Source: Leptospira ryugenii (lineage in GTDB: Bacteria; Spirochaetota; Leptospiria; Leptospirales; Leptospiraceae). Taken from it: DNA of 64,000 nucleotides. Where the stretch lies: NCBI RefSeq assembly GCF_003114855.1, contig NZ_BFBB01000009.1, positions 186,001-250,000 on the forward strand, written 5' to 3'. The translations under genes were made by a program, and so were the position numbers. Below are positions 45,902 to 55,212 of this stretch, in pieces (position 1 is the first letter of the stretch; each line of letters begins with the position of its first letter). A model generated the notes under the pieces. The model had not been told where the DNA came from and searched no databases. It saw only the letters and a program-made list of their open reading frames with translations.

Positions 45902-47431
45902 TTAGATAGATTGGATCAAGGAAATGAAAAATTTAAACTTTTTTTCCGCTATCTTTTGGTTCAGTAATTCAATCGCATCTGATCTTTCTGGAAGGTTACG
46001 TAACAGTTCTTTTAATCGAGTGAAATCTTGGAAACGAATGGATTTTAAGATTTCCTTCTGAATGTTCTCTTCGGTTTCCTTCAGAAATGTTTGTACGAGA
46101 AGTATCTCTTCTTGAAGGGATTCTTCATCTGTTCGTAGATGATCTGTACTGATTCTCTGGATGACAGGGCTTTTGATGATAGGATTTGTTTCTTGGTTGG
46201 AGATTTTTAGTGGGATTTGGAATTCAAACTGGGAACCAAAAGAAACTTCGCTTTGCACAGAAATCGTACCTCCTAAAAATTCAACTAACTGATGTGATAT
46301 GGATAGTCCTAAGCCAGTTCCTTTTTGGTAAGAGGAGCTATTTTCCCCTTGGTGGAAGGCCTCAAAAATACGTTCTAACTGGTCTTTTGCGATGCCTTGG
46401 CCAGTATCTTTGACTCGAAAGACAATGACTTCAAAACTCGATTGGTCCTTTGCCTTGGAAGGGATAATATCAATATCAACTGTTACCTCCCCTCGGTTTG
46501 TAAATTTTAAGGCATTGCCAAGTAGATTGATCAATATTTGCAGGATTTTTTGTTCATCACCAATGTATATTCTATCGTAATCTATCTTTCTTTGGACCAG
46601 AGAGAAACGGATTTTCTTTTCAACGAACTGGTAGGCAAACAACGAGAAGAGATTTTCCCAAATTTTTCCCAGAGTGAACAAATCTGAAGATTCTGTCATT
46701 TTACCTGCCTCAATTTTGGAGAGGTCCAAAAGATCATTGATCAGACTGAGAAGGTGTAGACCATTTTTGTACATAGATTCCACATATCCGCGCAAATGGT
46801 TAGGAAGACCTGGGTCTTTTTCTAGAATTTGAGAGAAACCAATCACTGCATGTAAAGGTGTTCGAAGTTCATGGGTAATCTTAGAAAAGAAAATAGATTT
46901 TGATTGGTTTGCGTTCTTTGCCTGTTTTGCGGCAGTCTTAAGTTTTTCTTCGGCTAAAATTCTATTTGTGATATCATTACCAATGGATAAAATCTCTATC
47001 GGGTTACCATTTTTGTCTCTAAAGACTCGATTTGACCAAGTAATAGTTTTTTTTGTACCATCTTTGAGGTACACTTCGTATTCTTGTCGCACGAATTGAT
47101 CTGGTAAATTGAGAATATTCAGCAAAAAGAGTTTTAGTCTTTCTGCTCTTTCTTCTGGTACCAAAAATAAGAATTTTAAGATATGTTTACCTATTGCATC
47201 CTTTGACGGTATAGAAAAAAAATCCTCAGCATATGGATTGATGGAGATAACGGAAAAATCAGGCTTCCATCTGATGATAATAGAGTTTGCAGTTTCATAA
47301 ATATCTTGGTCGATTTTTTTGGAAAAGACGGAAGAGGATTTCTGAAGGAAAAAGAATAAAATGGATATAGACACACCAAAAACAAAAGATACCAAAAGCA
47401 AAAGAAAAATAATGGACCAGGTAATCGGCAT
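45902..47431 (-). CDS. PAS-domain histidine kinase
   Basis: A 509-residue sensor kinase with one N-terminal membrane helix (about 8-30), a PAS/PAC domain (about 45-165), a HisKA domain with ITHELRTPLHAVIGFS (phospho-His near 187), and an HATPase domain with NLLGNALKFTNRG and DTGQGI, GTGLGLSI. About 100 C-terminal residues have no recognisable domain but could be a receiver-like or Hpt-like helical tail. Its start overlaps the stop of the RR-phosphatase gene by one base, so they likely form a two-component pair. Confidence 0.92.
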   Translation of the reverse strand: MPITWSIIFLLLLVSFVFGVSISILFFFLQKSSSVFSKKIDQDIYETANSIIIRWKPDFSVISINPYAEDFFSIPSKDAIGKHILKFLFLVPEERAERLKLFLLNILNLPDQFVRQEYEVYLKDGTKKTITWSNRVFRDKNGNPIEILSIGNDITNRILAEEKLKTAAKQAKNANQSKSIFFSKITHELRTPLHAVIGFSQILEKDPGLPNHLRGYVESMYKNGLHLLSLINDLLDLSKIEAGKMTESSDLFTLGKIWENLFSLFAYQFVEKKIRFSLVQRKIDYDRIYIGDEQKILQILINLLGNALKFTNRGEVTVDIDIIPSKAKDQSSFEVIVFRVKDTGQGIAKDQLERIFEAFHQGENSSSYQKGTGLGLSISHQLVEFLGGTISVQSEVSFGSQFEFQIPLKISNQETNPIIKSPVIQRISTDHLRTDEESLQEEILLVQTFLKETEENIQKEILKSIRFQDFTRLKELLRNLPERSDAIELLNQKIAEKKFKFFISLIQSI

Positions 47432-48564
47432 TAGTTGATCTCCAGAAGAAGCATAGTCATATCATCTGCGATCATACCATTTGCATATTCTAGAACTTCG
47501 GATTGTACATTTTTTAGAAAGGATTCACCTCCAAGTTCCAAATATTTTTTTACTATGCCTTCAAATGCGGATTCACCCATATAATGGTCTTCTTTGTTCG
47601 GAACTTCAAACATGCCGTCACTGAACAAAAATAGCTTATCCCCACTTTCAAGGATCATTTCTTCATTTTCAATTTGCAATTGAGGGAACATCATCAAACA
47701 AAATCCTTTTGTTCCAAGCTTAAGGATTTGGTCTCTGCGGATTAAAAAAATCGGATGGTGGCCCGCCATTGAGTAAGATATCAATTTGTTTTCTGGATTG
47801 TACCTCAAATAGACTCCACTAATGAAATGACTGGAAATCATAGGTCCAAGTGTATTGTGTATCCAAGTCATACATTCACTCGGACTCATGAAAGATTTAT
47901 TCATCGTCTTGAAAGTTATGATGGCCATGAGCGATACCATAGCCGCCGCAATTCCATGGCCCGTGACATCACCAAAAAGAATATCCAGATCACCGTTTAC
48001 TAACAAGTCATATGTGATCAGGTCACCTCCAATCTTATCCATAGGAGTATAGGAGGAATAGATTTGATAGGCAGGTGAAGGTGGGAAGTGGTAACTGACC
48101 AAGTTTTGTTGGTTTGCTTTTGCCAGGTCTAGGTCATTGTTGATCGCTTGGATCAACCTATTCTTTTCTTTTTCTAGGTCTCGGATCCTCAGTTGGTTGC
48201 GGATTCGTGCAAGTACTTCTTCTTCTTGGAATGGCTTGGAAATATAATCGACTGCACCTGCATTCAATCCTCTTACTATATCCGATGTTTCGTTTAAGGC
48301 TGAAAGAAAGATGATCGGTGTATCCTTCTTTTGGTTATGATTTAAGATTTGTTTGGCTGCCTCTAGGCCACTTATCCCTGGCAAAAGAATGTCTAAGAGG
48401 ATCAGATCAAAATCCAATGCCTCTAAAAGCTCAAGGGCATATTCGCCGTCATAAGCGACAGCAATTTCATATCCTGCAGATAGAAGAATGTGTGTGATGA
48501 TTTCAATATTGGTTTCATTGTCATCTACCACTAAGATTTTTGCAGAAATAGTACCCACTCGCAT
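47431..48564 (-). CDS. Response regulator with PP2C (RsbU-type) output
   Basis: A 377-residue protein from ATG 48564. Residues about 8-130 form a receiver with the phospho-Asp in DLILLDILLPG and a KPF lysine; a short coiled linker and a PP2C/SpoIIE phosphatase (about 170-375, GGDLITYD, GDVTGHG) follow. Phosphorylation by the adjacent kinase probably controls a serine phosphatase acting on an anti-anti-sigma protein. The upstream TTG start at 48630 would overlap dinB. Confidence 0.92.
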   Translation of the reverse strand: MRVGTISAKILVVDDNETNIEIITHILLSAGYEIAVAYDGEYALELLEALDFDLILLDILLPGISGLEAAKQILNHNQKKDTPIIFLSALNETSDIVRGLNAGAVDYISKPFQEEEVLARIRNQLRIRDLEKEKNRLIQAINNDLDLAKANQQNLVSYHFPPSPAYQIYSSYTPMDKIGGDLITYDLLVNGDLDILFGDVTGHGIAAAMVSLMAIITFKTMNKSFMSPSECMTWIHNTLGPMISSHFISGVYLRYNPENKLISYSMAGHHPIFLIRRDQILKLGTKGFCLMMFPQLQIENEEMILESGDKLFLFSDGMFEVPNKEDHYMGESAFEGIVKKYLELGGESFLKNVQSEVLEYANGMIADDMTMLLLEIN

Positions 48565-48620
48565 AAAACTTATCTTGGCGGATTGCTTTGGCAACTTAAA
48601 ATTGGAAAGAGAATCCACAG

Positions 48621-49712
48621 ATGACTTCAAGCCGTAAAATCATACATATTGATATGGATGCTTTTTACGCATCAGTAGAACAAAGGGATAGACCTGAATG
48701 GAAAGGAAAACCAGTCGTTGTAGGTGGATCTCCACATAGCAGAGGAGTTGTTTGTGCTGCGAGCTATGAAGCAAGGACCTTTGGCATACGATCGGCTATG
48801 CCTTGTTACCGAGCCTACCAATTATGCCCAACCGCAATTTTTACCGCGCCACGTTTCGATGTTTATAAACAAATCTCAAAAGAGATTAGGGAAATATTCT
48901 TTGAATATACAGATTTGGTGGAGCCTCTATCTTTAGATGAAGCCTATCTAGATGTCACCACCAACAAACGCCACATTCCTCATGCTAGTACCATAGCAAA
49001 AGAAATCCGAAGGAAGGTGTTCGAAAAAACTTCACTCACTTGTTCAGCCGGAGTGGCTTCTACAAAATTTCTGGCAAAGATGGCCTCAGAAAAAAATAAA
49101 CCGAACGGCCTCTGTGTGATTCTACCAGAAGAAACAGAATCCTTTCTCTCTGATCTGAGTTTATCACAATTTCATGGGATAGGGCAGAAGACGGCTTTGC
49201 GACTCAAAGAATTGGGTTATGAGCGAGGAAGAGATCTTTTGAATGTGAAGGAAGAAGAACTCATTAAATTATTCGGAAAAATGGGAAAATCTTTTTTTCA
49301 AATGATGCGAGGGATTGATGACAGACCCGTTGTTCCTTACCGTGAGGCAAAATCAATCGGTGTTGAGACTACTTTTTTACGAGACAGTTCTGATCTGCCA
49401 TTTCTTTTATCTCAATTGAATGCACTTTCGGAAGAGCTGGCTTTGCGCATGGAAAAAAAGCAAAGGCAAGGGAAAACAATTACTATCAAAGTCAAATATT
49501 CTGATTTTATGGTCCGTTCCAAAAGCCAAAGTTTCTCAAACTTTTTGTACTTGGCACATGACCTCTTTGAACAATCCTCTATTTTATTTACAAATCTTTG
49601 GAATGAGGACTCGGAACATTTACAAAAAATCAGATTACTGGGGATTTCCATTTCCAATTTAAACTCTAAGCCCAAAAACGAGGATGGGCAGTTAGAATTA
49701 TTTTCTGTATGA
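48621..49712 (+). CDS. dinB: DNA polymerase IV
   Basis: A 363-residue Y-family polymerase. It has the IDMDAFYASVE catalytic motif (Asp9), the SLDEAYLDVT motif, the helix-hairpin-helix FHGIGQKTALRLKELG, and a little-finger domain. It performs error-prone translesion synthesis. It ends with DGQLELFSV, which resembles a beta-clamp-binding motif (QLxLF), expected for Pol IV. No obvious SOS box is identified in the short upstream gap. Confidence 0.95.
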   Translation: MTSSRKIIHIDMDAFYASVEQRDRPEWKGKPVVVGGSPHSRGVVCAASYEARTFGIRSAMPCYRAYQLCPTAIFTAPRFDVYKQISKEIREIFFEYTDLVEPLSLDEAYLDVTTNKRHIPHASTIAKEIRRKVFEKTSLTCSAGVASTKFLAKMASEKNKPNGLCVILPEETESFLSDLSLSQFHGIGQKTALRLKELGYERGRDLLNVKEEELIKLFGKMGKSFFQMMRGIDDRPVVPYREAKSIGVETTFLRDSSDLPFLLSQLNALSEELALRMEKKQRQGKTITIKVKYSDFMVRSKSQSFSNFLYLAHDLFEQSSILFTNLWNEDSEHLQKIRLLGISISNLNSKPKNEDGQLELFSV

Positions 49713-49722
49713 AGGATTCATT

Positions 49723-50421
49723 ATGTTAGAAGAAGAACCATTAGAAACCTTAGGTCCTCTAGAGGTCATCCGTGTGCAAGGTGACCCAGATGCCCCCACT
49801 ATCGTTATCTTCCACGGATATGGAGCCAGTGCTTATGATCTGTATCCGATCCATGAAGTCTTAACAACAGAGCAGAATTTCAATTGGGTTTTTGCAAACG
49901 GGCATCTCAAAGTACCCATTATGCCGGGTTATAATGGAAGAGCTTGGTTTCCTATCGATATGGCTGCCTTAGAAGAAGCTATGCGCACAAAAAATTTTCG
50001 TAATTTTGCGGATAGAGACCCAGAAGGTATGTCAGTGGCAAGAGATGCTGCTCTACTCATGTTGCATACATTAGGCGTTCCGTTTGACCAAATTATTTTA
50101 GGTGGCTTTTCTCAAGGTGCCATGTTAGCAACGGACCTCAGTCTACGTTCTGAGACTAGTCCCAAAGGACTGATGGTGCTTTCAGGAGCCCTGGTAAATG
50201 AATCCCTTTGGAAGACACTGGCACCCAAAAAACAAAATCTAAGGTTTTTGCAATCTCATGGAGAGTATGACCAAGTCCTTGGTTATGCGAGCGCAAAACA
50301 ATTGGAGAGACTCTTCAGAGAAAGTGGACTACTAGGAGAGTTCGTAGGATTTCCTGGTGGCCACGAAATCCCGCAAGTTGTCATCCAAGCCATGAGTCGG
50401 TATCTCAATAGTCTTTCTTGA
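49723..50421 (+). CDS. Phospholipase/carboxylesterase-family hydrolase
   Basis: A 232-residue alpha/beta hydrolase of the carboxylesterase/phospholipase (acyl-protein thioesterase-like) family. The nucleophile is Ser in GGFSQGAM (near residue 128), with a downstream Asp (HGEYDQVLGY) and His (GGHEIPQ). It has no signal peptide, so it acts in the cytoplasm. It follows dinB on the same strand after 10 bases. Confidence 0.88.
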   Translation: MLEEEPLETLGPLEVIRVQGDPDAPTIVIFHGYGASAYDLYPIHEVLTTEQNFNWVFANGHLKVPIMPGYNGRAWFPIDMAALEEAMRTKNFRNFADRDPEGMSVARDAALLMLHTLGVPFDQIILGGFSQGAMLATDLSLRSETSPKGLMVLSGALVNESLWKTLAPKKQNLRFLQSHGEYDQVLGYASAKQLERLFRESGLLGEFVGFPGGHEIPQVVIQAMSRYLNSLS

Positions 50422-51033
50422 TCATTCGAAAGTATCGTGCTTTCCTAAAAAGATCAGACGGTACCTAGGCCAAAAAGTCAATAGGATGTACATTTCTATG
50501 CAACTACTTAGGATGAGGATGGGCAGAATCACATACCCGAAACCTACCAAGTAAGGATCTAAAAAATCAATCTCGGTAGAAGAGTAGCATAACAAGTAGT
50601 ATGCTAATATGACAAAGTTAAGTGCTGTCCCTAATTTGGGGATGAACTTCGGTTTTACCTGAAAGCTAATTTTCTTCCATAAAACTAAGACGGGTACGAC
50701 GGAAAGTTGCGATAGATCCCGTAGGCAGATGAGGATTACATAGTAGAAAGGTACAAGCCCTTTCCCAGTCAAATATAGAAAAAATCCAAGAACTACAAGT
50801 TTATCGGCAATGGGATCTAAAATAGAACCAAAGGTAGATATCAGATTCCACTTACGTGCAATCCAACCATCCAATGCGTCTGTCAAAAGAATAAAGAAGA
50901 GTAGGGGAAAAGCAAAAGACCAGCTCCGTGCCTCAAAAAAATACAAAGTGAGTGGAATGAACAAAATCCTCAGCAGAGTCAATAGATTTGGGGGAGAAAA
51001 GATTGTTTGCAAAATCACGGAGTATGTGGTCAT
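50422..51033 (-). CDS. pgsA: CDP-alcohol phosphatidyltransferase
   Basis: A 203-residue membrane protein with the CDP-alcohol motif DALDGWIARKWNLISTFGSILDPIADK (DG-x2-AR-x8-G-x3-D-x3-D) and four to six helices. It could be PgsA (glycerol-3-phosphate to phosphatidylglycerophosphate) or another phosphatidyltransferase. The symbol is tentative because the substrate is not decided by the motif. Confidence 0.8.
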   Translation of the reverse strand: MTTYSVILQTIFSPPNLLTLLRILFIPLTLYFFEARSWSFAFPLLFFILLTDALDGWIARKWNLISTFGSILDPIADKLVVLGFFLYLTGKGLVPFYYVILICLRDLSQLSVVPVLVLWKKISFQVKPKFIPKLGTALNFVILAYYLLCYSSTEIDFLDPYLVGFGYVILPILILSSCIEMYILLTFWPRYRLIFLGKHDTFE

Positions 51034-51043
51034 ATGAATCTCA

Positions 51044-51805
51044 ATGAGAGTTCTATTCTTCGTATTTGTCTATCTACTTTGTATCCAAACCGCTCAAGCA
51101 AAGGATTTTGACCAGAGCCACAAAATCTGGGATACTCTTCTCAAAAAGTATGTTACATCGGAAGGTTTGGTTGCTTACAAAGAATTCCAGAAAGACAATG
51201 TACTTTTGGAACAATATCTGGGTTCATTGTCTCAGGTAAGTGAAGAAGAGTACAAATCGTTCACCAAATCTGAAAAATTGGCTTTTTTGATCAATGCATA
51301 CAATGCTTTTACCATAAGACTCATTTTAGACCACTACCCTGTAAAGAGTATCTCGGATATCGGTGGCCCTCTCCCTTTGCTTAACTTAGCGAGAGGAGCA
51401 CCATGGAAAAAAAATTTTTTTAGTTTGTTGGGTGAAACTAGGAATTTGGATTGGATAGAACACCAAAAGTTAAGAAAAGATTTTTCTGAGCCAAGAATTC
51501 ACTTTGCAATCGTCTGTGCCTCGCTAGGTTGCCCCCTTTTAAAAGGGGAGGCATATACTGGCAAACAGATGGAAATACAATTAAAAACAGCAAAACTTTC
51601 TTTTCTGCGTGATCCAAAAAAAAATTCTTATGACAGTAAGAAAAATATTCTCTACCTTAGCAAAATTTTCGACTGGTTTAAAGAAGATTTCACAAAACAA
51701 TCAACCCTCATTGAGTTTATCCAAGAAGGTTTTGAGGAAAAGATCAAAATTGATGCCTTGGTCGAATTCAATGAATATAGCTGGAAACTGAACGAGAAAA
51801 AATAA
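51044..51805 (+). CDS. Exported DUF547 protein
   Basis: A 253-residue protein with a signal peptide (LFFVFVYLLCIQTAQA) and the DUF547 core: FLINAYNAFTIRLIL and IHFAIVCASLGCPLL. DUF547 is related to a papain/transglutaminase-like fold, and CASLGCP holds the conserved cysteines. The function is unknown. It is convergent with the OsmC gene; no gap. Confidence 0.85.
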   Translation: MRVLFFVFVYLLCIQTAQAKDFDQSHKIWDTLLKKYVTSEGLVAYKEFQKDNVLLEQYLGSLSQVSEEEYKSFTKSEKLAFLINAYNAFTIRLILDHYPVKSISDIGGPLPLLNLARGAPWKKNFFSLLGETRNLDWIEHQKLRKDFSEPRIHFAIVCASLGCPLLKGEAYTGKQMEIQLKTAKLSFLRDPKKNSYDSKKNILYLSKIFDWFKEDFTKQSTLIEFIQEGFEEKIKIDALVEFNEYSWKLNEKK

Positions 51806-52225
51806 TCAGTCGTTTTGGATAGTCAACTCATAAGTGATGGTGGCAGTTTTTTCTAAAGTTTTAGCTACCGAACAATACTTTTCAAGACTTAAGTTGATTG
51901 CATTCTTTGCTTGTTCTTCTGTAACCTCACCAAACATTTTGAACTTTATATGGATTTCTTTAAATAAAGAAGCCTGGCCTACCTTTTCCCTAGAAGCATC
52001 GATTTCCACTTGGTAATCCTTGAGATCTACTTTTTGTTTTCCTAAAATCATCAACACATCAATGCTTGTGCAACCAGCAAGTCCCATAATGAGAAGCTCC
52101 ATCGGCCTTGTCCCTGCATTTCTCCCACCTATTTCTGGAGATGCATCCAATAGAATTGAATTTCCAGTTTCATTTGTTGCCTCGAGGACAAATGGTTTCT
52201 CTTTTCTTTCTAATCTTATCTTCAT
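51806..52225 (-). CDS. OsmC-family peroxide-detoxifying protein
   Basis: A 139-residue OsmC/Ohr-fold protein with a MGLAGCTSIDVL segment containing one catalytic Cys; the second comes near KYCSVAKTL. The two-cysteine arrangement fits peroxiredoxin-like thiol peroxidases of the OsmC family (organic peroxide or other). The location next to DUF547 and the cyclase does not help to specify it. Confidence 0.88.
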   Translation of the reverse strand: MKIRLERKEKPFVLEATNETGNSILLDASPEIGGRNAGTRPMELLIMGLAGCTSIDVLMILGKQKVDLKDYQVEIDASREKVGQASLFKEIHIKFKMFGEVTEEQAKNAINLSLEKYCSVAKTLEKTATITYELTIQND

Positions 52226-52242
52226 ACTCTTACGTACCTTTT

Positions 52243-55068
52243 TTATTTATGTGTTCTTGTAAATACTCCATCCCAATTGTTTCCTGGAGGATTTTCTAAG
52301 TATTCTTTGCAACGCCCGATGAGTTGGATGCTAGCAATGTCTTTTCTATTTGCATCTATCATTGCCTTTTCTAATCTTTTGATTGCTTCATCAAAGTATT
52401 GGTTGATGTAAGAAAAAAGTGCTTCCTCGTATTGGTGTACAAATTGTCTCTCTTGTTCGCTCTCTTCTCCCAATGGGCAAATGATTTCATACAACACGAC
52501 TGTATTTGCCTTACCCTTTACACGTACCAAATCAAGCTTTCTTGTAAAAATTCTATCGTTTACAATTTGGTAAACACTTTCGGATGCGAGAATCTTGACT
52601 CCATAATCTTTTGCTGCAGCCTCTAGTCGAGCTGCAAGATTTACAGTATCCCCCATCATTGTATAGGCGGAGATAGCATCCGTTCCCATAAAACCTACTT
52701 TACTCAATCCTGTGTTAAGGCCAATCCGAAAGCTCATCTGATAGACTTCCGGTATGTATAGATTTTTTGCTTTCCAATGGGCTTTGAGTTCTTCCATTTT
52801 CTTCTGCATTGCCAAACTTGCGAGGACGGCTTTTGTGCAATGATCTTCTACATCTACAGGCGCATTGAAGATGCCAACGATTGCATCTCCAATGTATTTG
52901 TCCAAAACTCCATCATATTCCTTTAGAATGGCTGTCATTGCAGATAAATATTCATTCAATAAATTTGCTAGTTCATATGCTTTTAATTTTTCAGAGATAA
53001 AAGAGAAACCCGCAATATCCGAAAAAAAGGCGGTGATATTTTTTTCACTTCCGCGTTTTAAAGCAGATAGATCTTTCATTGCCTCCCCCACAACTACAGG
53101 ATCGATCATGCTTCCCAAGATACCTCTCATTTTTTCGCGATCCCGCAGGCCTGAAACCATCTCATTGAGAGCAACTGTTAGGTTACCAAATTCATCATTG
53201 CCACCATGGGTAAAGATAACATTTAGGTTTCCTTTCCCGACATCTTCCGCACTTTTGATGATACGTTTGATTTTTTGTACGACAACTCCAGAGATAAAAA
53301 TTGCCAAGAGAACGGCAAATAAACAAATACTAACAGCTGTGAGAACGACTTGGTTTCTATTGCTCTTAATTGCATGAATACCATCTGTTCGGTCTACAAG
53401 AGTTCTGATGATCCCAGAAATATTTTCTTTGAGTATGACAGGTCCTAAAGAGTTGCTGTCGCTCCCGTATAAATGTAGACTATCGATCTTCCACATGATT
53501 TCTTCCGCTTCACTTCTTGAATGAGCAATAGAACTATCAGGAAATAATTTTTTTAATTCTGGTTTGGGTGTTTCGGACTTTGCTTCTTTGATCCAATTGC
53601 GAATGGCTTGCCATCGATATCGGATTTTATCTCTTTCTTCATCATTGGCATAGTAGGATTCATAATCGGTCTGTTCTGCCTTAAATTTGAGCGTTACCCA
53701 ATCCTCTAATGTAGAATCTCGTAAACTTCTTAAAAATTCAAAGTTTTCGAGATTGGCCTCAGAAATATTGGATTCCAAGGCAATTAGATCAAAATTCTGG
53801 TTTCGCTTTTGAATCAATTCATCATAATTCTGGTAGAGCTGATTAAAGGCTCTGTCTTGAAAAGGAGGAATAGGTGGTTTTGCTTTTTTTAGGCTTTGTA
53901 TCCGATTTCGGATTTGCGGGATGAGAGTTTTGATTTTTTCCGTAATCTCTTCATCTTCCTTTCGAAGACTTGCAAATTTTGAAAGTTTGAATTTGTTTTT
54001 GATCAGATTTTCTGCTCTTTTGGTAGAAGCAGGATTTCGAAACAAGGGTGCATGTAAGGCTTGTATCTCTCTAGACTTCCATTCGAATCCTATACTCGCA
54101 TCCTCTTCCCACTCGCCGAGTGATTTCAATATCTTTCGCGAAGAAGTCTCTAGGTGTTTGTCAAGTTTTGGATCATGTTTCCAGAGGGAAAGTTGTGCTT
54201 CTGGATCAAGGATCCTTGTATCAAAGGAAACCTCCCAAACGGAATCCGAACTACCTTTCAAAAGGGGAAAGATTTGGATCCTAAATAGTCTTGTATCTAA
54301 ACCAAGTTCTTCTAGTTTTCTTTTTTTATTGGCGGCAAAAATTTGAGAGATTTTTAAATCTAATTTTGATTTGGCGAACCTGGCTTGTTTTTGGAATTGT
54401 CGAGCAGTTTCGTCCAATTTCAAAATTTGTGTTGGATTGAGTTTGTCTTTGGTTTGGTCTTTTTTTTGCAGTGTTTGGATACTGGCAGATTCGGATGAAA
54501 CATACTGCTTTGCTAAATTCTGGAGTTCTAACCATTGGCTTTCAGCTAAGGGGTGTTTGCCTGCTTTGTTGATTTGCTCTCTGGTTTTTTGTTCCAAATA
54601 ACGCACCTCACCTTCAGTGAGATATGAAGAAAAAAATGTTTCTTCTTGTTTGGTAACCTTTTCTTTTCCTAAGACACCGAACAATTTGGTCTTAAATCCA
54701 AACAAAGATACAGTCTTTTCTTCAATCACCTCACTTTTTGTTCGGTATTTTTTTAGTTCTTCTCTTTGTTTGTTGATGCGATTTCTGAATTCTTCAATGC
54801 GAATCAAGTTTTGGGAAATCCCTTCTATTTCCAATACCAAACCAGCGATAAAATTTCGGGAGATACTTGCCTGTTTTTCATAACTTTCGGTTAGGATTTC
54901 TGTTTGTTGGCGAACAGTTAAAAAGGAGAGTAAAATAATGGTTAGGGCAATCAATGAGCCAGTAAACCAAGCTAATTTTGCTCGGATTCCACTGCTTAGA
55001 ATATTCCAAATCTGTTGGGAAATTCGGACACATTTTTTGATCGATTCCAGAAGAGTGGAGATTGTCAT
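52243..55068 (-). CDS. Large class III adenylate/guanylate cyclase with HAMP domain
   Basis: A 941-residue membrane-bound cyclase. A helix near residues 31-51 begins a very long (about 520 residues) periplasmic region that is Lys/Glu/Arg-rich and probably coiled. A second helix near 575-598 is followed by HAMP (about 600-650) and a class III cyclase catalytic domain (680-870) with FFSDIAGFS (metal Asp) and GDAIVGIF. It makes cAMP or cGMP in response to an envelope signal. The C-terminal 70 residues form a helical tail. The sensor domain belongs to no family I recognise. Confidence 0.9.
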   Translation of the reverse strand: MTISTLLESIKKCVRISQQIWNILSSGIRAKLAWFTGSLIALTIILLSFLTVRQQTEILTESYEKQASISRNFIAGLVLEIEGISQNLIRIEEFRNRINKQREELKKYRTKSEVIEEKTVSLFGFKTKLFGVLGKEKVTKQEETFFSSYLTEGEVRYLEQKTREQINKAGKHPLAESQWLELQNLAKQYVSSESASIQTLQKKDQTKDKLNPTQILKLDETARQFQKQARFAKSKLDLKISQIFAANKKRKLEELGLDTRLFRIQIFPLLKGSSDSVWEVSFDTRILDPEAQLSLWKHDPKLDKHLETSSRKILKSLGEWEEDASIGFEWKSREIQALHAPLFRNPASTKRAENLIKNKFKLSKFASLRKEDEEITEKIKTLIPQIRNRIQSLKKAKPPIPPFQDRAFNQLYQNYDELIQKRNQNFDLIALESNISEANLENFEFLRSLRDSTLEDWVTLKFKAEQTDYESYYANDEERDKIRYRWQAIRNWIKEAKSETPKPELKKLFPDSSIAHSRSEAEEIMWKIDSLHLYGSDSNSLGPVILKENISGIIRTLVDRTDGIHAIKSNRNQVVLTAVSICLFAVLLAIFISGVVVQKIKRIIKSAEDVGKGNLNVIFTHGGNDEFGNLTVALNEMVSGLRDREKMRGILGSMIDPVVVGEAMKDLSALKRGSEKNITAFFSDIAGFSFISEKLKAYELANLLNEYLSAMTAILKEYDGVLDKYIGDAIVGIFNAPVDVEDHCTKAVLASLAMQKKMEELKAHWKAKNLYIPEVYQMSFRIGLNTGLSKVGFMGTDAISAYTMMGDTVNLAARLEAAAKDYGVKILASESVYQIVNDRIFTRKLDLVRVKGKANTVVLYEIICPLGEESEQERQFVHQYEEALFSYINQYFDEAIKRLEKAMIDANRKDIASIQLIGRCKEYLENPPGNNWDGVFTRTHK

Positions 55069-55212
55069 CGGAGATTTTTTTTGATTTGAATAGAATCCAG
55101 CTTTTGCGTAAAGTCTTTCCTATCTATTTTTTAAATCTTTGTCAGTCTAGAACTGCTTGTCTTAGATGCTTTCTAATCCGATAAAGACCAGGGAAAGAGT
55201 ATTTATCACTAT

